NCBI GenBank assembly: GCA_937885735.1
Contig: CALABN010000245.1
Location: 1-10,092 of the forward strand
Direction of reading: 5' to 3'
DNA from: an uncultured Bacteroidota bacterium
GTDB taxonomy: Bacteria; Bacteroidota; Bacteroidia; Bacteroidales; SZUA-534
DNA length: 10,092 nt
Positions 1 through 6,614 of this stretch are shown here, in pieces. Position 1 is the first letter of the stretch. The number at the start of each line of letters is the position of its first letter. The position numbers and the translations under genes were made by a program. The notes beneath the pieces are model-generated. The model was not told the origin of the DNA. It did no database searches and was given only the letters and a program-made list of their open reading frames with translations.

Positions 1-14
1 AAGGAGCGCGAAGC

Positions 15-246
15 ACTTCCCTATAATTCACACGCGAAGCGCAAACTTCAAGTAGGACTATGTCACATATTCTCTGATTCTCTAATTCTTGACAAAGAAA
101 AAGAGTTTATGGCTGTATATTGTCCGTTCATTTTTTTCAATCAAGAATTTTTTCAATCAAGAATTAGAGAAATCGAAGATTCGACGTAGTCAATTTTTGG
201 ACGCAGTGCTACTTGAAGTCAGTGCCTGCGGCGTGAGAATTTAGAG
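15..246. repeat. Large imperfect inverted repeat in a gene-free region
   Basis: The stretch from 1 to 395 has no credible coding frame. Its main structure is an inverted repeat with arms of about 75-90 bases: left arm roughly 15-92, right arm roughly 157-246, with about 64 bases between them. Perfect blocks include ACTTCAAGTAG at 45-55 matching CTACTTGAAGT at 209-219, and TCTCTAATTCTTGA at 79-92 matching its complement at 157-170. The block TTCCCTATAATTCACACGC (17-35) matches, with small indels, the complement of 231-250. The arms are clearly diverged, so this looks old: a decayed inverted duplication or miniature element. No transposase or target-site duplication is visible. Confidence 0.7.
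132..165. repeat. Two-copy 16-bp-period tandem repeat
   Basis: The 18-base unit TTTTTTCAATCAAGAATT occurs at 132-149 and again at 148-165, sharing two bases, so the period is 16. It lies in the spacer and at the start of the right arm of the large inverted repeat. Slippage or a short duplication would explain it. Confidence 0.8.
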
Positions 247-395
247 GGAATGGTTTCGCCTTCCTCGAACAAAGCGAGAGGCACTACATTCAAAAAAAGG
301 ATTTCAGTAGGTCATTGTCTGGTTCACTACATTCGCTACATTCTTGACAAGAAAAAAATTGAAAAGACTAATTAAATAGAACTGCTATACCAAAA

Positions 396-674
396 TCAAC
401 GTATCTGCCTAAAATCCAAATATTTTCCGCTGACTTCCCGTGCTTCGATTTTCATGTTTGTGACGAGCGAGTAGGGGGTGCCTTCGCCGCAAAGTATGCT
501 GAAATGGTCCAAATCCTTCTCTTCGCCTTCGGCGATGATGTGGACGCTCTCGTCGGCCCAGTCGTTTTCCACATAGCCGACAATGTTGTTGGCGGTGGCA
601 TAGCGGTGAACGTAACGCCGGAAACCGACGTTGAAGACGCGCCCGTAAATCCGTATTTCGTAGGCTTTGGTCAT
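396..674 (-). CDS. Acylphosphatase-like protein (divergent active-site loop)
   Basis: This 92-residue protein has the size and order of elements of the acylphosphatase family, which hydrolyses acyl-phosphate bonds in the cytoplasm. Near the N-terminus, IYGRVFNVGFRR corresponds to the phosphate-binding loop and keeps the catalytic Arg after GF. GYVEN further on supplies the expected catalytic Asn. The loop deviates from the usual GRVQGVGFR: Gln-Gly is Phe-Asn here. The stretch after GYVEN is also spaced differently from the family signature. The frame stays open well upstream of 674, but the ATG at 672-674 is preferred because family homology begins there and it overlaps the TGA (671-673) of the upstream gene in an ATGA arrangement, pointing to translational coupling. 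The altered loop leaves open reduced or changed activity. Confidence 0.82.
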   Translation of the reverse strand: MTKAYEIRIYGRVFNVGFRRYVHRYATANNIVGYVENDWADESVHIIAEGEEKDLDHFSILCGEGTPYSLVTNMKIEAREVSGKYLDFRQIR

Positions 675-937
675 AGCGCGAATTTCAATCCTGGCACATC
701 TTTCAGGGCGGCGTAGGTCTGTTCCATTTGCTCGCGGCTCTCGATGTCGATGTTGTAGGCATAACTGAGGTAATTGCCTTTTGCACTGGCTCTCACGTTG
801 ACGAAACTGAAGACGACCTTGCATTGCGTGAAGACTTTGGCAATGCTTTTCCTTGTTTCATCAGTTGGAATTTCGGCACTGATAATCAGCTTGATGTCGA
901 AGTTTTGCGGGTATTGTATTTCTGCTTTTTGTGTCAT
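671..937 (-). CDS. DUF493 family protein (YbeD-like)
   Basis: This 88-residue protein resembles the DUF493/UPF0250 family typified by E. coli YbeD, a small ferredoxin-like-fold protein of poorly defined, possibly regulatory role. The recognisable part is the centre and C-terminus: ASAKGNYLSY, then a stretch ending in EQMEQTYAALKDVPGLKFAL, which parallels the YbeD SSKGNYHS block and its final helix and strand. A TAnnTTTG box lies just upstream (955-962), and the sequence TTTCAGGACAATG places a weak AGGA ribosome site close to the start. It is the first gene of a two-gene unit with the overlapping acylphosphatase-like gene. No enzymatic residues are apparent. Confidence 0.82.
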   Translation of the reverse strand: MTQKAEIQYPQNFDIKLIISAEIPTDETRKSIAKVFTQCKVVFSFVNVRASAKGNYLSYAYNIDIESREQMEQTYAALKDVPGLKFAL

Positions 938-954
938 TGTCCTGAAATTTGCTG

Positions 955-962
955 CAAAGATA
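955..962 (-). promoter_or_regulatory. Putative -7 box (TATCTTTG) of the DUF493 gene
   Basis: Read on the minus strand, the sequence is TATCTTTG, an exact fit to the Bacteroidetes TAnnTTTG element. It lies 17 bases before the ATG at 937, implying a very short leader. A TTTG lies upstream at an unusually short distance inside the T-run of the rpsP terminator, so the -33 element is uncertain. Confidence 0.5.
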
Positions 963-975
963 ATATTTTGCCAAC

Positions 976-1005
976 AAAAAAAGCCGCTCTTGCGAACGGC
1001 TTTTT
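976..1005. terminator. Bidirectional rho-independent terminator after rpsP
   Basis: AAAAAAAGCCG pairs with CGGCTTTTT around a ten-base loop, giving a GC-capped stem with an A-run on one side and a T-run on the other. It lies 20 bases past the rpsP stop and should end that transcript. The downstream T-run (minus strand) abuts the promoter of the DUF493 gene, so the two transcription units are separated with almost no spare DNA. Confidence 0.85.
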
Positions 1006-1024
1006 ATCGGTCTTGAAGAAAAGA

Positions 1025-1585
1025 TTAAGCTTCAGTGTTTTCAGCTGGAGTTTCTTCAGCGACTTCTTCAGCAGGAGCTTCTTCTGCCTGAGCAGCAGCT
1101 TCTTCAGCCTTGCGGGCTTCGATTTCGGCTTGCTTTCTCTTGGCGATTTCAGCAGCGCGAGCTTCGTTGACAGCCTTTTCAGCTTCAAAACGAGCTTTCT
1201 TTTCGCCTCTTGCTTTTTCTTCGTTAGCCTTGACAGCGTTGGCAGCCTTAGCTTCCTTTTCCTTCATCCAGTTCTGGAACTTGACTTCGGCTTGTTCCTC
1301 GGTCATAGCGCCTTTCTGAACGCCGCGGAGCAGATGATACTTCATCATGACACCGGCTTTTGAAAGCAGTGAGCGGACTGTGTCTGTCGGGACAGCACCG
1401 ACTGAATACCAATACAAAGCTCTGTCGAACTTGATGTTGATTTGAGCTGGGTCGGTGATTGGGTTGTAAGTGCCTATTTTCTCAATGAACTTACCATCAC
1501 GTGGTGCCCTGCTATCGGCAACGACAATGTGATAGAAAGCAGCGGCTTTTCTACCTTGTCTTGTCAAGCGAATTCTTACAGACAT
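1025..1585 (-). CDS. rpsP: 30S ribosomal protein S16 with long C-terminal tail
   Basis: S16 is a small-subunit protein needed for assembly of the 30S body. The first 85 or so residues are canonical: [13 protein letters not shown] at the start, then [26 protein letters not shown], and the segment around [21 protein letters not shown]. Residues from about 90 to 186 form a low-complexity helical tail rich in Ala, Glu and Lys (for example [17 protein letters not shown]) ending in an acidic [14 protein letters not shown]. Many S16 proteins stop near 80-90 residues; a long tail of this kind is known from Bacteroidetes. The gene appears monocistronic, with its own promoter at 1619-1648 and terminator at 976-1005. 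Confidence 0.97.
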   Translation of the reverse strand: MSVRIRLTRQGRKAAAFYHIVVADSRAPRDGKFIEKIGTYNPITDPAQINIKFDRALYWYSVGAVPTDTVRSLLSKAGVMMKYHLLRGVQKGAMTEEQAEVKFQNWMKEKEAKAANAVKANEEKARGEKKARFEAEKAVNEARAAEIAKRKQAEIEARKAEEAAAQAEEAPAEEVAEETPAENTEA

Positions 1586-1618
1586 AATTTATTGTTTTTT
1601 GTGTTTAAAAATAGGTCG

Positions 1619-1648
1619 CAAATATAGATGTTTTTGTGTTTGTTACAA
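1619..1648 (-). promoter_or_regulatory. rpsP promoter, Bacteroidetes type
   Basis: On the minus strand, TTG (1646-1648) is followed by exactly 19 bases and then TATATTTG (1619-1626), an excellent match to the TTG/TAnnTTTG Bacteroidetes promoter. Transcription would begin near 1612, giving an A/T-rich leader of about 25 bases before the ATG at 1585, without a clear Shine-Dalgarno sequence. Confidence 0.75.
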
Positions 1649-1675
1649 CACGATGCCATAATTTTTATTTGTCTG

Positions 1676-1693
1676 TGCCAATGAGTATTGGCA
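1676..1693. promoter_or_regulatory. Perfect palindrome upstream of the rpsP promoter
   Basis: TGCCAAT-GAGT-ATTGGCA has 7-base perfect arms around a 4-base centre. It is not followed by a T-run on either strand, so it is a poor terminator and could be a protein-binding site. It lies 28 bases upstream of the -33 element of rpsP. Its binding partner is unknown. Confidence 0.4.
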
Positions 1694-1777
1694 TATGGTG
1701 TCAAAGTCCACTCGCAACAGGCATCACTATGGAAGCAAGAATATCTGCCTATATTGATTTCCCTGCATTAAAAACGC

Positions 1778-1806
1778 AAAAATGCTTCCCCGAAGAGAAG
1801 CATTTT
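1778..1806 (-). terminator. Rho-independent terminator after the esterase gene
   Basis: AAAATGCTTC (1779-1788) pairs perfectly with GAAGCATTTT (1797-1806) around an eight-base loop. On the minus strand the hairpin is followed by T-rich sequence. It lies 22 bases past the stop codon of the hydrolase gene at 1829. Confidence 0.85.
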
Positions 1807-1828
1807 CATTTATTTCAGAAATGTGTTT

Positions 1829-2710
1829 TTAGAATTTGAACTGGAATTTAGGCCTTTCCTCATACAATGCATCAAGCCAGCCTTGAAGGTCTTGAATCAT
1901 TTCGTTATGGTATCTAAAGAAATTGCCACAGCCCCAACCGTGTCCACCAGACGGATAGACGTGCATTGCAGCCTTGACCTTGGACTTTTTCAATGCGAGG
2001 TAATATTCGGCAGAGTTTTGCGGATTCACAAGAAAATCGTCGTCAGACAAAAGCAAAATTGCAGGAGGAGTCTGGCTTGTAACCTGCAACTGGTTGCTAT
2101 ATTGGTCTTCCAATTCCTTTGTTGCGTTTTCACCTATAATACAATTGTGCGAGTCCATATGGGTTATTGCCTTATCCATAGAGATTACAGGGTAAAACAG
2201 GATTTGGAAATTAGGGCGAGTGGCTTCGTCGTTATGAGTTGAAATGGTAGATGCAAGGTGACCACCTGCCGACGAACCCAACACGCCGACTCTGTTAGGA
2301 TTGATGCCCCATTTTTCGGCATTTTCACGAATGATGCGCATTGCCTCTGTTGCATCGCTGATAGGGACTTCAGTGAATCCCATTGGCATACGGTAGCTCA
2401 AGACAATTGTGGCAATGCCTTTTGAAACAAAGTAATCTGCCCAACCGTAACCTTCCTGTGCCATTGATAGCACTCGGTAGCCACCACCAGGTATGACAAG
2501 AATTGCCATACCGTCCTTTACTGAATCGGGCAAGAACACGCGGATTGCAGGCTTGAAGTTTCTAGCCTCATCGTTGTAAGGCTGTGTCTTGTCGAGTCCA
2601 TTGCTGTTAGGAAGGCCGTTTTGCCACAAGTCAATGTCAATTGTGTCACATTGCGCCATTGTGCCAAACATAGCGCAGGACAACACCAGTGATAAAATAA
2701 TCTTTTTCAT
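1829..2710 (-). CDS. Exported alpha/beta-hydrolase, esterase type
   Basis: The 293-residue protein starts with MKKIILSLVLSCAMFGTMAQ, a typical signal peptide with likely cleavage near residue 19 or 20, so it should act in the periplasm or at the cell surface. The rest is an alpha/beta-hydrolase fold: oxyanion-hole region VIPGGGY (72-78), nucleophile elbow GSSAG (145-149) with Ser147, probable acid Asp225 in SDDDFLVNP, and catalytic His257 in PSGGHGWG. This pattern is found in the hormone-sensitive-lipase/BD-FAE group, which in Bacteroidetes is often annotated as acetylxylan or other carbohydrate esterase. Substrate cannot be deduced, since no glycan-utilisation genes are nearby. It appears monocistronic, with a TATATTTG box upstream and its own terminator. 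Confidence 0.88.
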   Translation of the reverse strand: MKKIILSLVLSCAMFGTMAQCDTIDIDLWQNGLPNSNGLDKTQPYNDEARNFKPAIRVFLPDSVKDGMAILVIPGGGYRVLSMAQEGYGWADYFVSKGIATIVLSYRMPMGFTEVPISDATEAMRIIRENAEKWGINPNRVGVLGSSAGGHLASTISTHNDEATRPNFQILFYPVISMDKAITHMDSHNCIIGENATKELEDQYSNQLQVTSQTPPAILLLSDDDFLVNPQNSAEYYLALKKSKVKAAMHVYPSGGHGWGCGNFFRYHNEMIQDLQGWLDALYEERPKFQFKF

Positions 2711-2758
2711 ATTTATTACATTAAGTTAAAGTTAACAAGTAATCAGTGGCAGACGCGG

Positions 2759-2766
2759 CAAATATA
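2759..2766 (-). promoter_or_regulatory. Putative -7 box (TATATTTG) of the esterase gene
   Basis: Minus-strand TATATTTG fits TAnnTTTG and lies 49 bases before the ATG. The nearest upstream TTTG is 25 bases away, longer than the usual spacing. A second TATATTTG overlaps an (AT)n run at 2792-2799 and is an alternative. Confidence 0.45.
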
Positions 2767-2979
2767 GTCACCGCCATATCCACTCGGGACACAAATATAT
2801 ATATATATAGATTCCAACAAGAGAATAAAATGTCGGCAAAAAGGGAAAGCAACCAAATTGAACGACTGATTTTGTCGACAAACACAACTTCAGACTCATT
2901 TTTCGGAAATAACACCAGTTGTGAATTTCTTTTTTTTGTCAAAAGCGACTTGTATATATGGAATGGTCAGTAAAATTGT

Positions 2980-2987
2980 TAGTTTTG
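2980..2987 (+). promoter_or_regulatory. Putative -7 box (TAGTTTTG) of the frd/sdh operon
   Basis: TAGTTTTG matches TAnnTTTG and lies 42 bases before the cytochrome b start codon. The position expected for the -33 TTG reads ATG (2958-2960), so the promoter may be weak or need an activator. Confidence 0.45.
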
Positions 2988-3029
2988 CCACAAATTTAAC
3001 TGACATTTTAAAATCAAAAAAATCAGACT

Positions 3030-3704
3030 ATGAGTAATTCTTGTTTGTCTTCAATCGGAAAGAAACTGATAATGAGTATATCAGGTCTTTTCTTGATTTT
3101 GTTTTTGCTGTTCCATATGTCAATGAATATGGTGGCAATATTTGACGGAGATGCATACAATGCTGTGTGCGAGTTCCTTGGTACAAACTGGTACGCATTG
3201 ATTGGTACTGGAGTATTGGCCGTAGGCGCTATTCTACACATTGTTTACGCATTCATTCTAACAATCCAAAACCGCAAGGCTCGTGGTTCCCAGCGTTACG
3301 CATACCAGGAGAAGCCTTCAGTAGTTGAATGGGCATCACAGAATATGTTGGTGCTTGGCATCATCGTTGTGATGGGCATTGTTCTTCACTTGAGCCAATT
3401 CTGGTACAAGATGATGTTTGCTGAATTGGCAGGCGCTGTCAACCAATTTGGCGCAACTAACGGTGCTGCTTGGATTCAGTTCTACTTCAGCAAGCCTCTT
3501 GTTGTAGTTGCTTACCTTGTTTGGCTTGTTGCCATTTGGTTCCACCTTGGACACGGTTTCTGGAGCGCACTTCAGACAATTGGCTGGAACAACAAGATTT
3601 GGATTGAACGTTGGAGATGCATTTCCAACATTGTAACTTCAATCATCTTCTTGGGCTTTGCCGCTGTTGTCGTAACAGCCTTCATCAAGTCATTTGGGTG
3701 CTAA
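3030..3704 (+). CDS. sdhC: Succinate dehydrogenase/fumarate reductase cytochrome b subunit
   Basis: The 224-residue membrane protein has five hydrophobic helices, at about residues 13-35, 57-80, 104-127, 155-180 and 200-219. It is the single-subunit, di-haem type of anchor known from Bacillus SdhC and epsilon-proteobacterial FrdC. Candidate axial haem ligands are His29, His70, His120 and His172 or His175, each inside a helix and matching the four-His pattern. It anchors the catalytic subunits to the inner membrane and passes electrons to or from menaquinone. It is first in the operon, 35 bases before the flavoprotein gene. In Bacteroides this gene is usually called frdC. Start chosen at the MSNSC ATG, immediately before the first helix. 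Confidence 0.95.
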   Translation: MSNSCLSSIGKKLIMSISGLFLILFLLFHMSMNMVAIFDGDAYNAVCEFLGTNWYALIGTGVLAVGAILHIVYAFILTIQNRKARGSQRYAYQEKPSVVEWASQNMLVLGIIVVMGIVLHLSQFWYKMMFAELAGAVNQFGATNGAAWIQFYFSKPLVVVAYLVWLVAIWFHLGHGFWSALQTIGWNNKIWIERWRCISNIVTSIIFLGFAAVVVTAFIKSFGC

Positions 3705-3739
3705 TGGTTCAGTATAAACATTATAATTAGATATAATTT

Positions 3740-5719
3740 ATGGCTACTATAGATTCAAAAATTCCAGAAGGTCCAGTATCAGAAAAATGGACCAACTACA
3801 AGGCTCACCAAAAACTGGTCAACCCTGCCAACAAGCGTAAATTGGATGTAATTGTAGTAGGTACTGGCCTTGCTGGTGCTTCTGCAGCATCTACTCTGGG
3901 TGAAATGGGATTCAATGTACTTAACTTCTGCATTCAGGATTCACCTCGCCGCGCTCACTCTATCGCCGCTCAAGGTGGTATCAACGCTGCAAAGAATTAC
4001 CAAAACGACGGCGACTCTGTTTACCGTCTGTTCTACGATACTGTAAAAGGTGGCGACTATCGTGCACGCGAGGCTAATGTTTACCGTTTGGCTGAAGTGT
4101 CAAACAACATTATCGACCAGTGCGTTGCACAGGGTGTTCCTTTCGCTCGTGAATACGGTGGCTTGCTGGCAAACCGTTCGTTCGGTGGCGCACAGGTAAG
4201 CCGTACTTTCTATGCAAAAGGTCAAACTGGCCAGCAATTGCTTCTTGGCGCTTACTCTTCACTTAACCGCCAAATCAAGGCTGGCAAGGTAAAGAGCTAC
4301 AACCGCTATGAGTTGCACGACATAGTAATGATTGACGGCCGCGCCCGTGGCATCATTGCAAAGAACCTGGTAACTGGCGAATTCGAGCGTTTCGCAGCAC
4401 ACGCCGTTGTATTGGCAACTGGCGGTTATGGAAACACTTACTTCCTGTCAACAAATGCTATGGGTTGCAACTGTTCAGCAGCAATTGCAGCATACCGCAA
4501 GGGTGCTTACTTTGCAAACCCTTCATACGTTCAGATTCACCCAACTTGTATCCCTGTTCACGGCGACAAGCAATCTAAACTGACTTTGATGTCAGAATCA
4601 TTGCGTAACGACGGACGCATCTGGGTTCCAAAAAACATTGAAGACGCAAAGAAACTTCAAAAGGGAGAAATCAAGGGTTCAGATATTCCAGAAGAAAACC
4701 GCGACTACTACTTGGAGCGTCGCTATCCTGCATTCGGCAACTTGGTTCCACGTGACGTTGCTTCACGCGCAGCAAAAGAGCGTTGCGACAAGGGCTTCGG
4801 CGTAAACAACACTGGCTTGGCTGTATTCTTGGATTTCTCTGAAGCTATCAACCGTTTGGGCATCGACGTTGTACGTCAACGCTACGGCAACCTATTCGAT
4901 ATGTACGAAGAGATTTCAGACGTCAATCCAGGTGAATTGGCAAACGAAATCAACGGAGTAAAATACTACAATCCAATGATGATTTTCCCTGCTATCCACT
5001 ACACAATGGGTGGCCTTTGGGTTGACTACGAACTTCAAACTTCAGTCAAGGGCTTGTTCGCAATCGGCGAATGCAACTTCTCTGACCACGGTGCCAACCG
5101 TCTAGGTGCTTCTGCCCTTATGCAAGGCTTGGCCGACGGTTATTTTGTATTGCCTTACACTATACAAAACTACTTGTCAGACCAAATCACCGTTCCACGT
5201 TTCGATGCAAACAGCAAGGAATTTATGGATGCACAGGCAAAATGCGAAGCTGAACAAAACGCACTTTTGAACATCAAGGGTAAACGTTCTGTCGATTCAC
5301 TTCACAAGGAACTTGGCCACATTATGTGGGAATACGTTGGTATGGGTCGCACAAAGGAAAGTCTGGAGACTGCACTTACCAAATTGAAAGATTTGCGCAA
5401 GGAGTTTGATACAAACTTGTTCGTTCCTGGAACAAAGGAAGGTATGAACATAGAACTTGACAAGGCCTTCCACTTGAAGGATTTCATCATTATGGGTGAA
5501 CTTATCGCTCGCGACGCATTGAGCCGTAACGAAAGTTGCGGTGGCCACTTCCGTGAAGAATATCAAACTGAAGAAGGCGAAGCTAAACGCGATGATGAGA
5601 ACTACTTCTATGTAGGTTGCTGGAACTATCAAGGCAACGATGAAAAAGAGCCTGAACTACTTAAGGAACCACTTGAATATGAGGCTATTAAAGTTCAAAC
5701 TCGTAACTATAAATCATAA
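3740..5719 (+). CDS. sdhA: Fumarate reductase/succinate dehydrogenase flavoprotein subunit
   Basis: The 659-residue catalytic subunit interconverts fumarate and succinate. It has the FAD dinucleotide-binding motif [12 protein letters not shown] (39-50), the HSIAAQGG motif with His73 for covalent FAD attachment, and a second nucleotide-contact segment [12 protein letters not shown] (267-269) and PRDVASR (337-343) contribute to the active site, Arg338 being the likely proton-transfer arginine. HYTMGG (420-425) and [13 protein letters not shown] (451-463) complete the FAD and substrate pocket. The C-terminal domain contains [18 protein letters not shown]. Length and features match the B. subtilis/Bacteroides type (frdA). 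Physiologically it probably runs mainly as fumarate reductase in an anaerobe, but direction cannot be read from sequence. No clear Shine-Dalgarno sequence precedes it. Confidence 0.98.
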   Translation: MATIDSKIPEGPVSEKWTNYKAHQKLVNPANKRKLDVIVVGTGLAGASAASTLGEMGFNVLNFCIQDSPRRAHSIAAQGGINAAKNYQNDGDSVYRLFYDTVKGGDYRAREANVYRLAEVSNNIIDQCVAQGVPFAREYGGLLANRSFGGAQVSRTFYAKGQTGQQLLLGAYSSLNRQIKAGKVKSYNRYELHDIVMIDGRARGIIAKNLVTGEFERFAAHAVVLATGGYGNTYFLSTNAMGCNCSAAIAAYRKGAYFANPSYVQIHPTCIPVHGDKQSKLTLMSESLRNDGRIWVPKNIEDAKKLQKGEIKGSDIPEENRDYYLERRYPAFGNLVPRDVASRAAKERCDKGFGVNNTGLAVFLDFSEAINRLGIDVVRQRYGNLFDMYEEISDVNPGELANEINGVKYYNPMMIFPAIHYTMGGLWVDYELQTSVKGLFAIGECNFSDHGANRLGASALMQGLADGYFVLPYTIQNYLSDQITVPRFDANSKEFMDAQAKCEAEQNALLNIKGKRSVDSLHKELGHIMWEYVGMGRTKESLETALTKLKDLRKEFDTNLFVPGTKEGMNIELDKAFHLKDFIIMGELIARDALSRNESCGGHFREEYQTEEGEAKRDDENYFYVGCWNYQGNDEKEPELLKEPLEYEAIKVQTRNYKS

Positions 5720-5742
5720 TCAACTTTTAAAAGGTAAATCAA

Positions 5743-6504
5743 ATGGCTACAGATAATATAATGAAAGTAAACTTGAAGGTTTGGCGTCAGGCTGGCCCGA
5801 AAGAAAAAGGTGGTTTTGTAACTTACGAGAACGTTGAAACTACACCTGATACATCATTCCTTGAGACTTTGGACATCTTGAACGAATCTCTTATCGAGAA
5901 AGGTCAAGAGCCAATCGTTTTCGACCACGACTGCCGCGAAGGTATCTGCGGAATGTGCTCATTGTTCATCAATGGTCACCCACACGGACCTGCAACTGGC
6001 GCAACAACTTGCCAATTGTATATGCGTCGTTTCAAGAATGGCGAAACAATCACTGTTGAGCCTTGGCGTTCTGCAGCATTTCCTGTTATCAAGGACTTGA
6101 TGGTCAACCGTAACGCATTCGACCAAATCCAACAAGCAGGTGGCTATGTATCATTCAACTGCGGTGGTGCACAAGACGCCAATGCTATTCCAATCTCTAA
6201 AGTTGATGCTGACGAGGCTATGGATTCAGCAACCTGCATCGGTTGTGGCGCTTGCGTTGCTGCTTGCAAGAATGGCTCTGCAATGTTGTTCGTTTCTGCA
6301 AAGGTTTCTCAATTTGCTTTGCTTCCACAAGGCAAGGTTGAGGCTGCAAAACGTGTAAAGGCAATGGTTGCAAAGATGGACGAACTTGGTTTTGGCAACT
6401 GCACCAACACCCGCGCTTGCGAGGCAGAATGCCCAAAACGCGTTTCTATCAGCAACATCGCTCGCTTGAACCGCGAGTTCATTTGCGCTAAACTGAAAGA
6501 CTAA
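5743..6504 (+). CDS. sdhB: Fumarate reductase/succinate dehydrogenase iron-sulfur subunit
   Basis: This 253-residue electron-transfer subunit carries all three clusters. The [2Fe-2S] ligands are Cys64, Cys69, Cys72 and Cys90, within CREGICGMC and the later TTC. The [4Fe-4S] ligands are Cys165, Cys168 and Cys171 in CIGCGAC, plus Cys230 before Pro. The [3Fe-4S] ligands are Cys175, Cys220 and Cys226. This spacing matches E. coli SdhB (C-x2-C-x2-C-x3-C, then C-x5-C-x3-C-P). It links the flavin to the haems of the membrane subunit. The gene starts 23 bases after the flavoprotein stop, with AAAGG 8-10 bases ahead of the ATG as a plausible ribosome site, and it is the last gene of the operon, ended by the terminator at 6528-6563. 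Confidence 0.98.
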   Translation: MATDNIMKVNLKVWRQAGPKEKGGFVTYENVETTPDTSFLETLDILNESLIEKGQEPIVFDHDCREGICGMCSLFINGHPHGPATGATTCQLYMRRFKNGETITVEPWRSAAFPVIKDLMVNRNAFDQIQQAGGYVSFNCGGAQDANAIPISKVDADEAMDSATCIGCGACVAACKNGSAMLFVSAKVSQFALLPQGKVEAAKRVKAMVAKMDELGFGNCTNTRACEAECPKRVSISNIARLNREFICAKLKD

Positions 6505-6527
6505 TACAATAGTCAATCATAAAAATG

Positions 6528-6563
6528 AAAATCCCCGTCGCCATAAGGCAATGGGGATTTTTT
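6528..6563. terminator. Terminator shared by the frd/sdh operon and the ATPase gene
   Basis: ATCCCCGTCGCC pairs with GGCAATGGGGAT (6531-6558, with one mismatch and a G-U pair) around a short ATAA loop, followed by six T residues on the plus strand. An A-run on the left makes it usable from the minus strand too. It would terminate sdhB transcription and also stop the convergent ATPase transcript. Confidence 0.88.
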
Positions 6564-6581
6564 ATTGACATAATCAATCAT

Positions 6582-6606
6582 TTACACTGAAGGCGACACA
6601 ATTACG
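6582..6606 (-). pseudogene. Residual 3' tail of a fic gene (last eight codons)
   Basis: Minus-strand codons encode VIVSPSV then TAA, identical at base level to the intact fic gene's end at 8011-8035. The body of the gene is missing; the ATPase coding sequence starts 8 bases further. It is either the remnant of a second fic copy or one end of an insertion that duplicated the target. Confidence 0.7.
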
Positions 6607-6614
6607 CACGTTGA

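Larger units (their letters stand above)
2711..3029. promoter_or_regulatory. Divergent intergenic region between esterase and frd/sdh operon
   Basis: This 319-base A/T-rich stretch has no convincing gene. It carries the leftward esterase -7 box, an alternating AT run at 2794-2808, a 12-base perfect palindrome TTTGTCGACAAA at 2871-2882, and a weak 7-base inverted repeat CACAACT/AGTTGTG (2883-2889 and 2917-2923) followed by a T-run. The rightward operon promoter lies at its right end. Regulation of the respiratory operon, if any, is most likely encoded here. Confidence 0.5.
6514..6606. repeat. Copy 1 of 93/94-bp direct repeat (fic 3' end plus terminator)
   Basis: This segment matches 7942-8035 in the same orientation with only three substitutions and one single-base indel. 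It begins 9 bases after the sdhB stop and ends 8 bases before the ATPase stop. Its right part (6582-6606) is identical over 25 bases to the end of the fic gene: on the minus strand it still reads Val-Ile-Val-Ser-Pro-Ser-Val-stop, although no fic gene is attached. It is therefore a gene fragment carried with its terminator, not just a shared terminator. Confidence 0.93.

Noticed and set aside
341..353. TTCTTGACAAGAA as a terminator hairpin for the acylphosphatase gene
   Set aside because: A one-base loop cannot form a hairpin of this size, and the stem is A/T-rich. No convincing terminator was found for that transcript.
1..395. CRISPR array or tRNA gene in the leading region
   Set aside because: Repeats are few, inverted and irregular, with no regular spacers, and no cloverleaf with TTCGA-type T-loop was found.
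675..824. N-terminal extension of the acylphosphatase frame
   Set aside because: The extra 50 residues are a Gln/Arg-rich out-of-frame reading of the DUF493 gene; family similarity starts at the ATG at 674.
728..1363. Long plus-strand frame opposite the DUF493 and rpsP genes
   Set aside because: It is antisense to two recognisable genes and its translation is Phe/Ser-rich low-complexity sequence mirroring the rpsP tail codons.
2883..2940. CACAACT/AGTTGTG hairpin followed by a T-run as a terminator
   Set aside because: The 7-base stem has a 27-base loop and no gene ends before it on the plus strand.
2721..2973. Short frames on both strands in the esterase-sdhC gap
   Set aside because: No family resemblance, no consistent start context, and the region carries promoters and palindromes instead.
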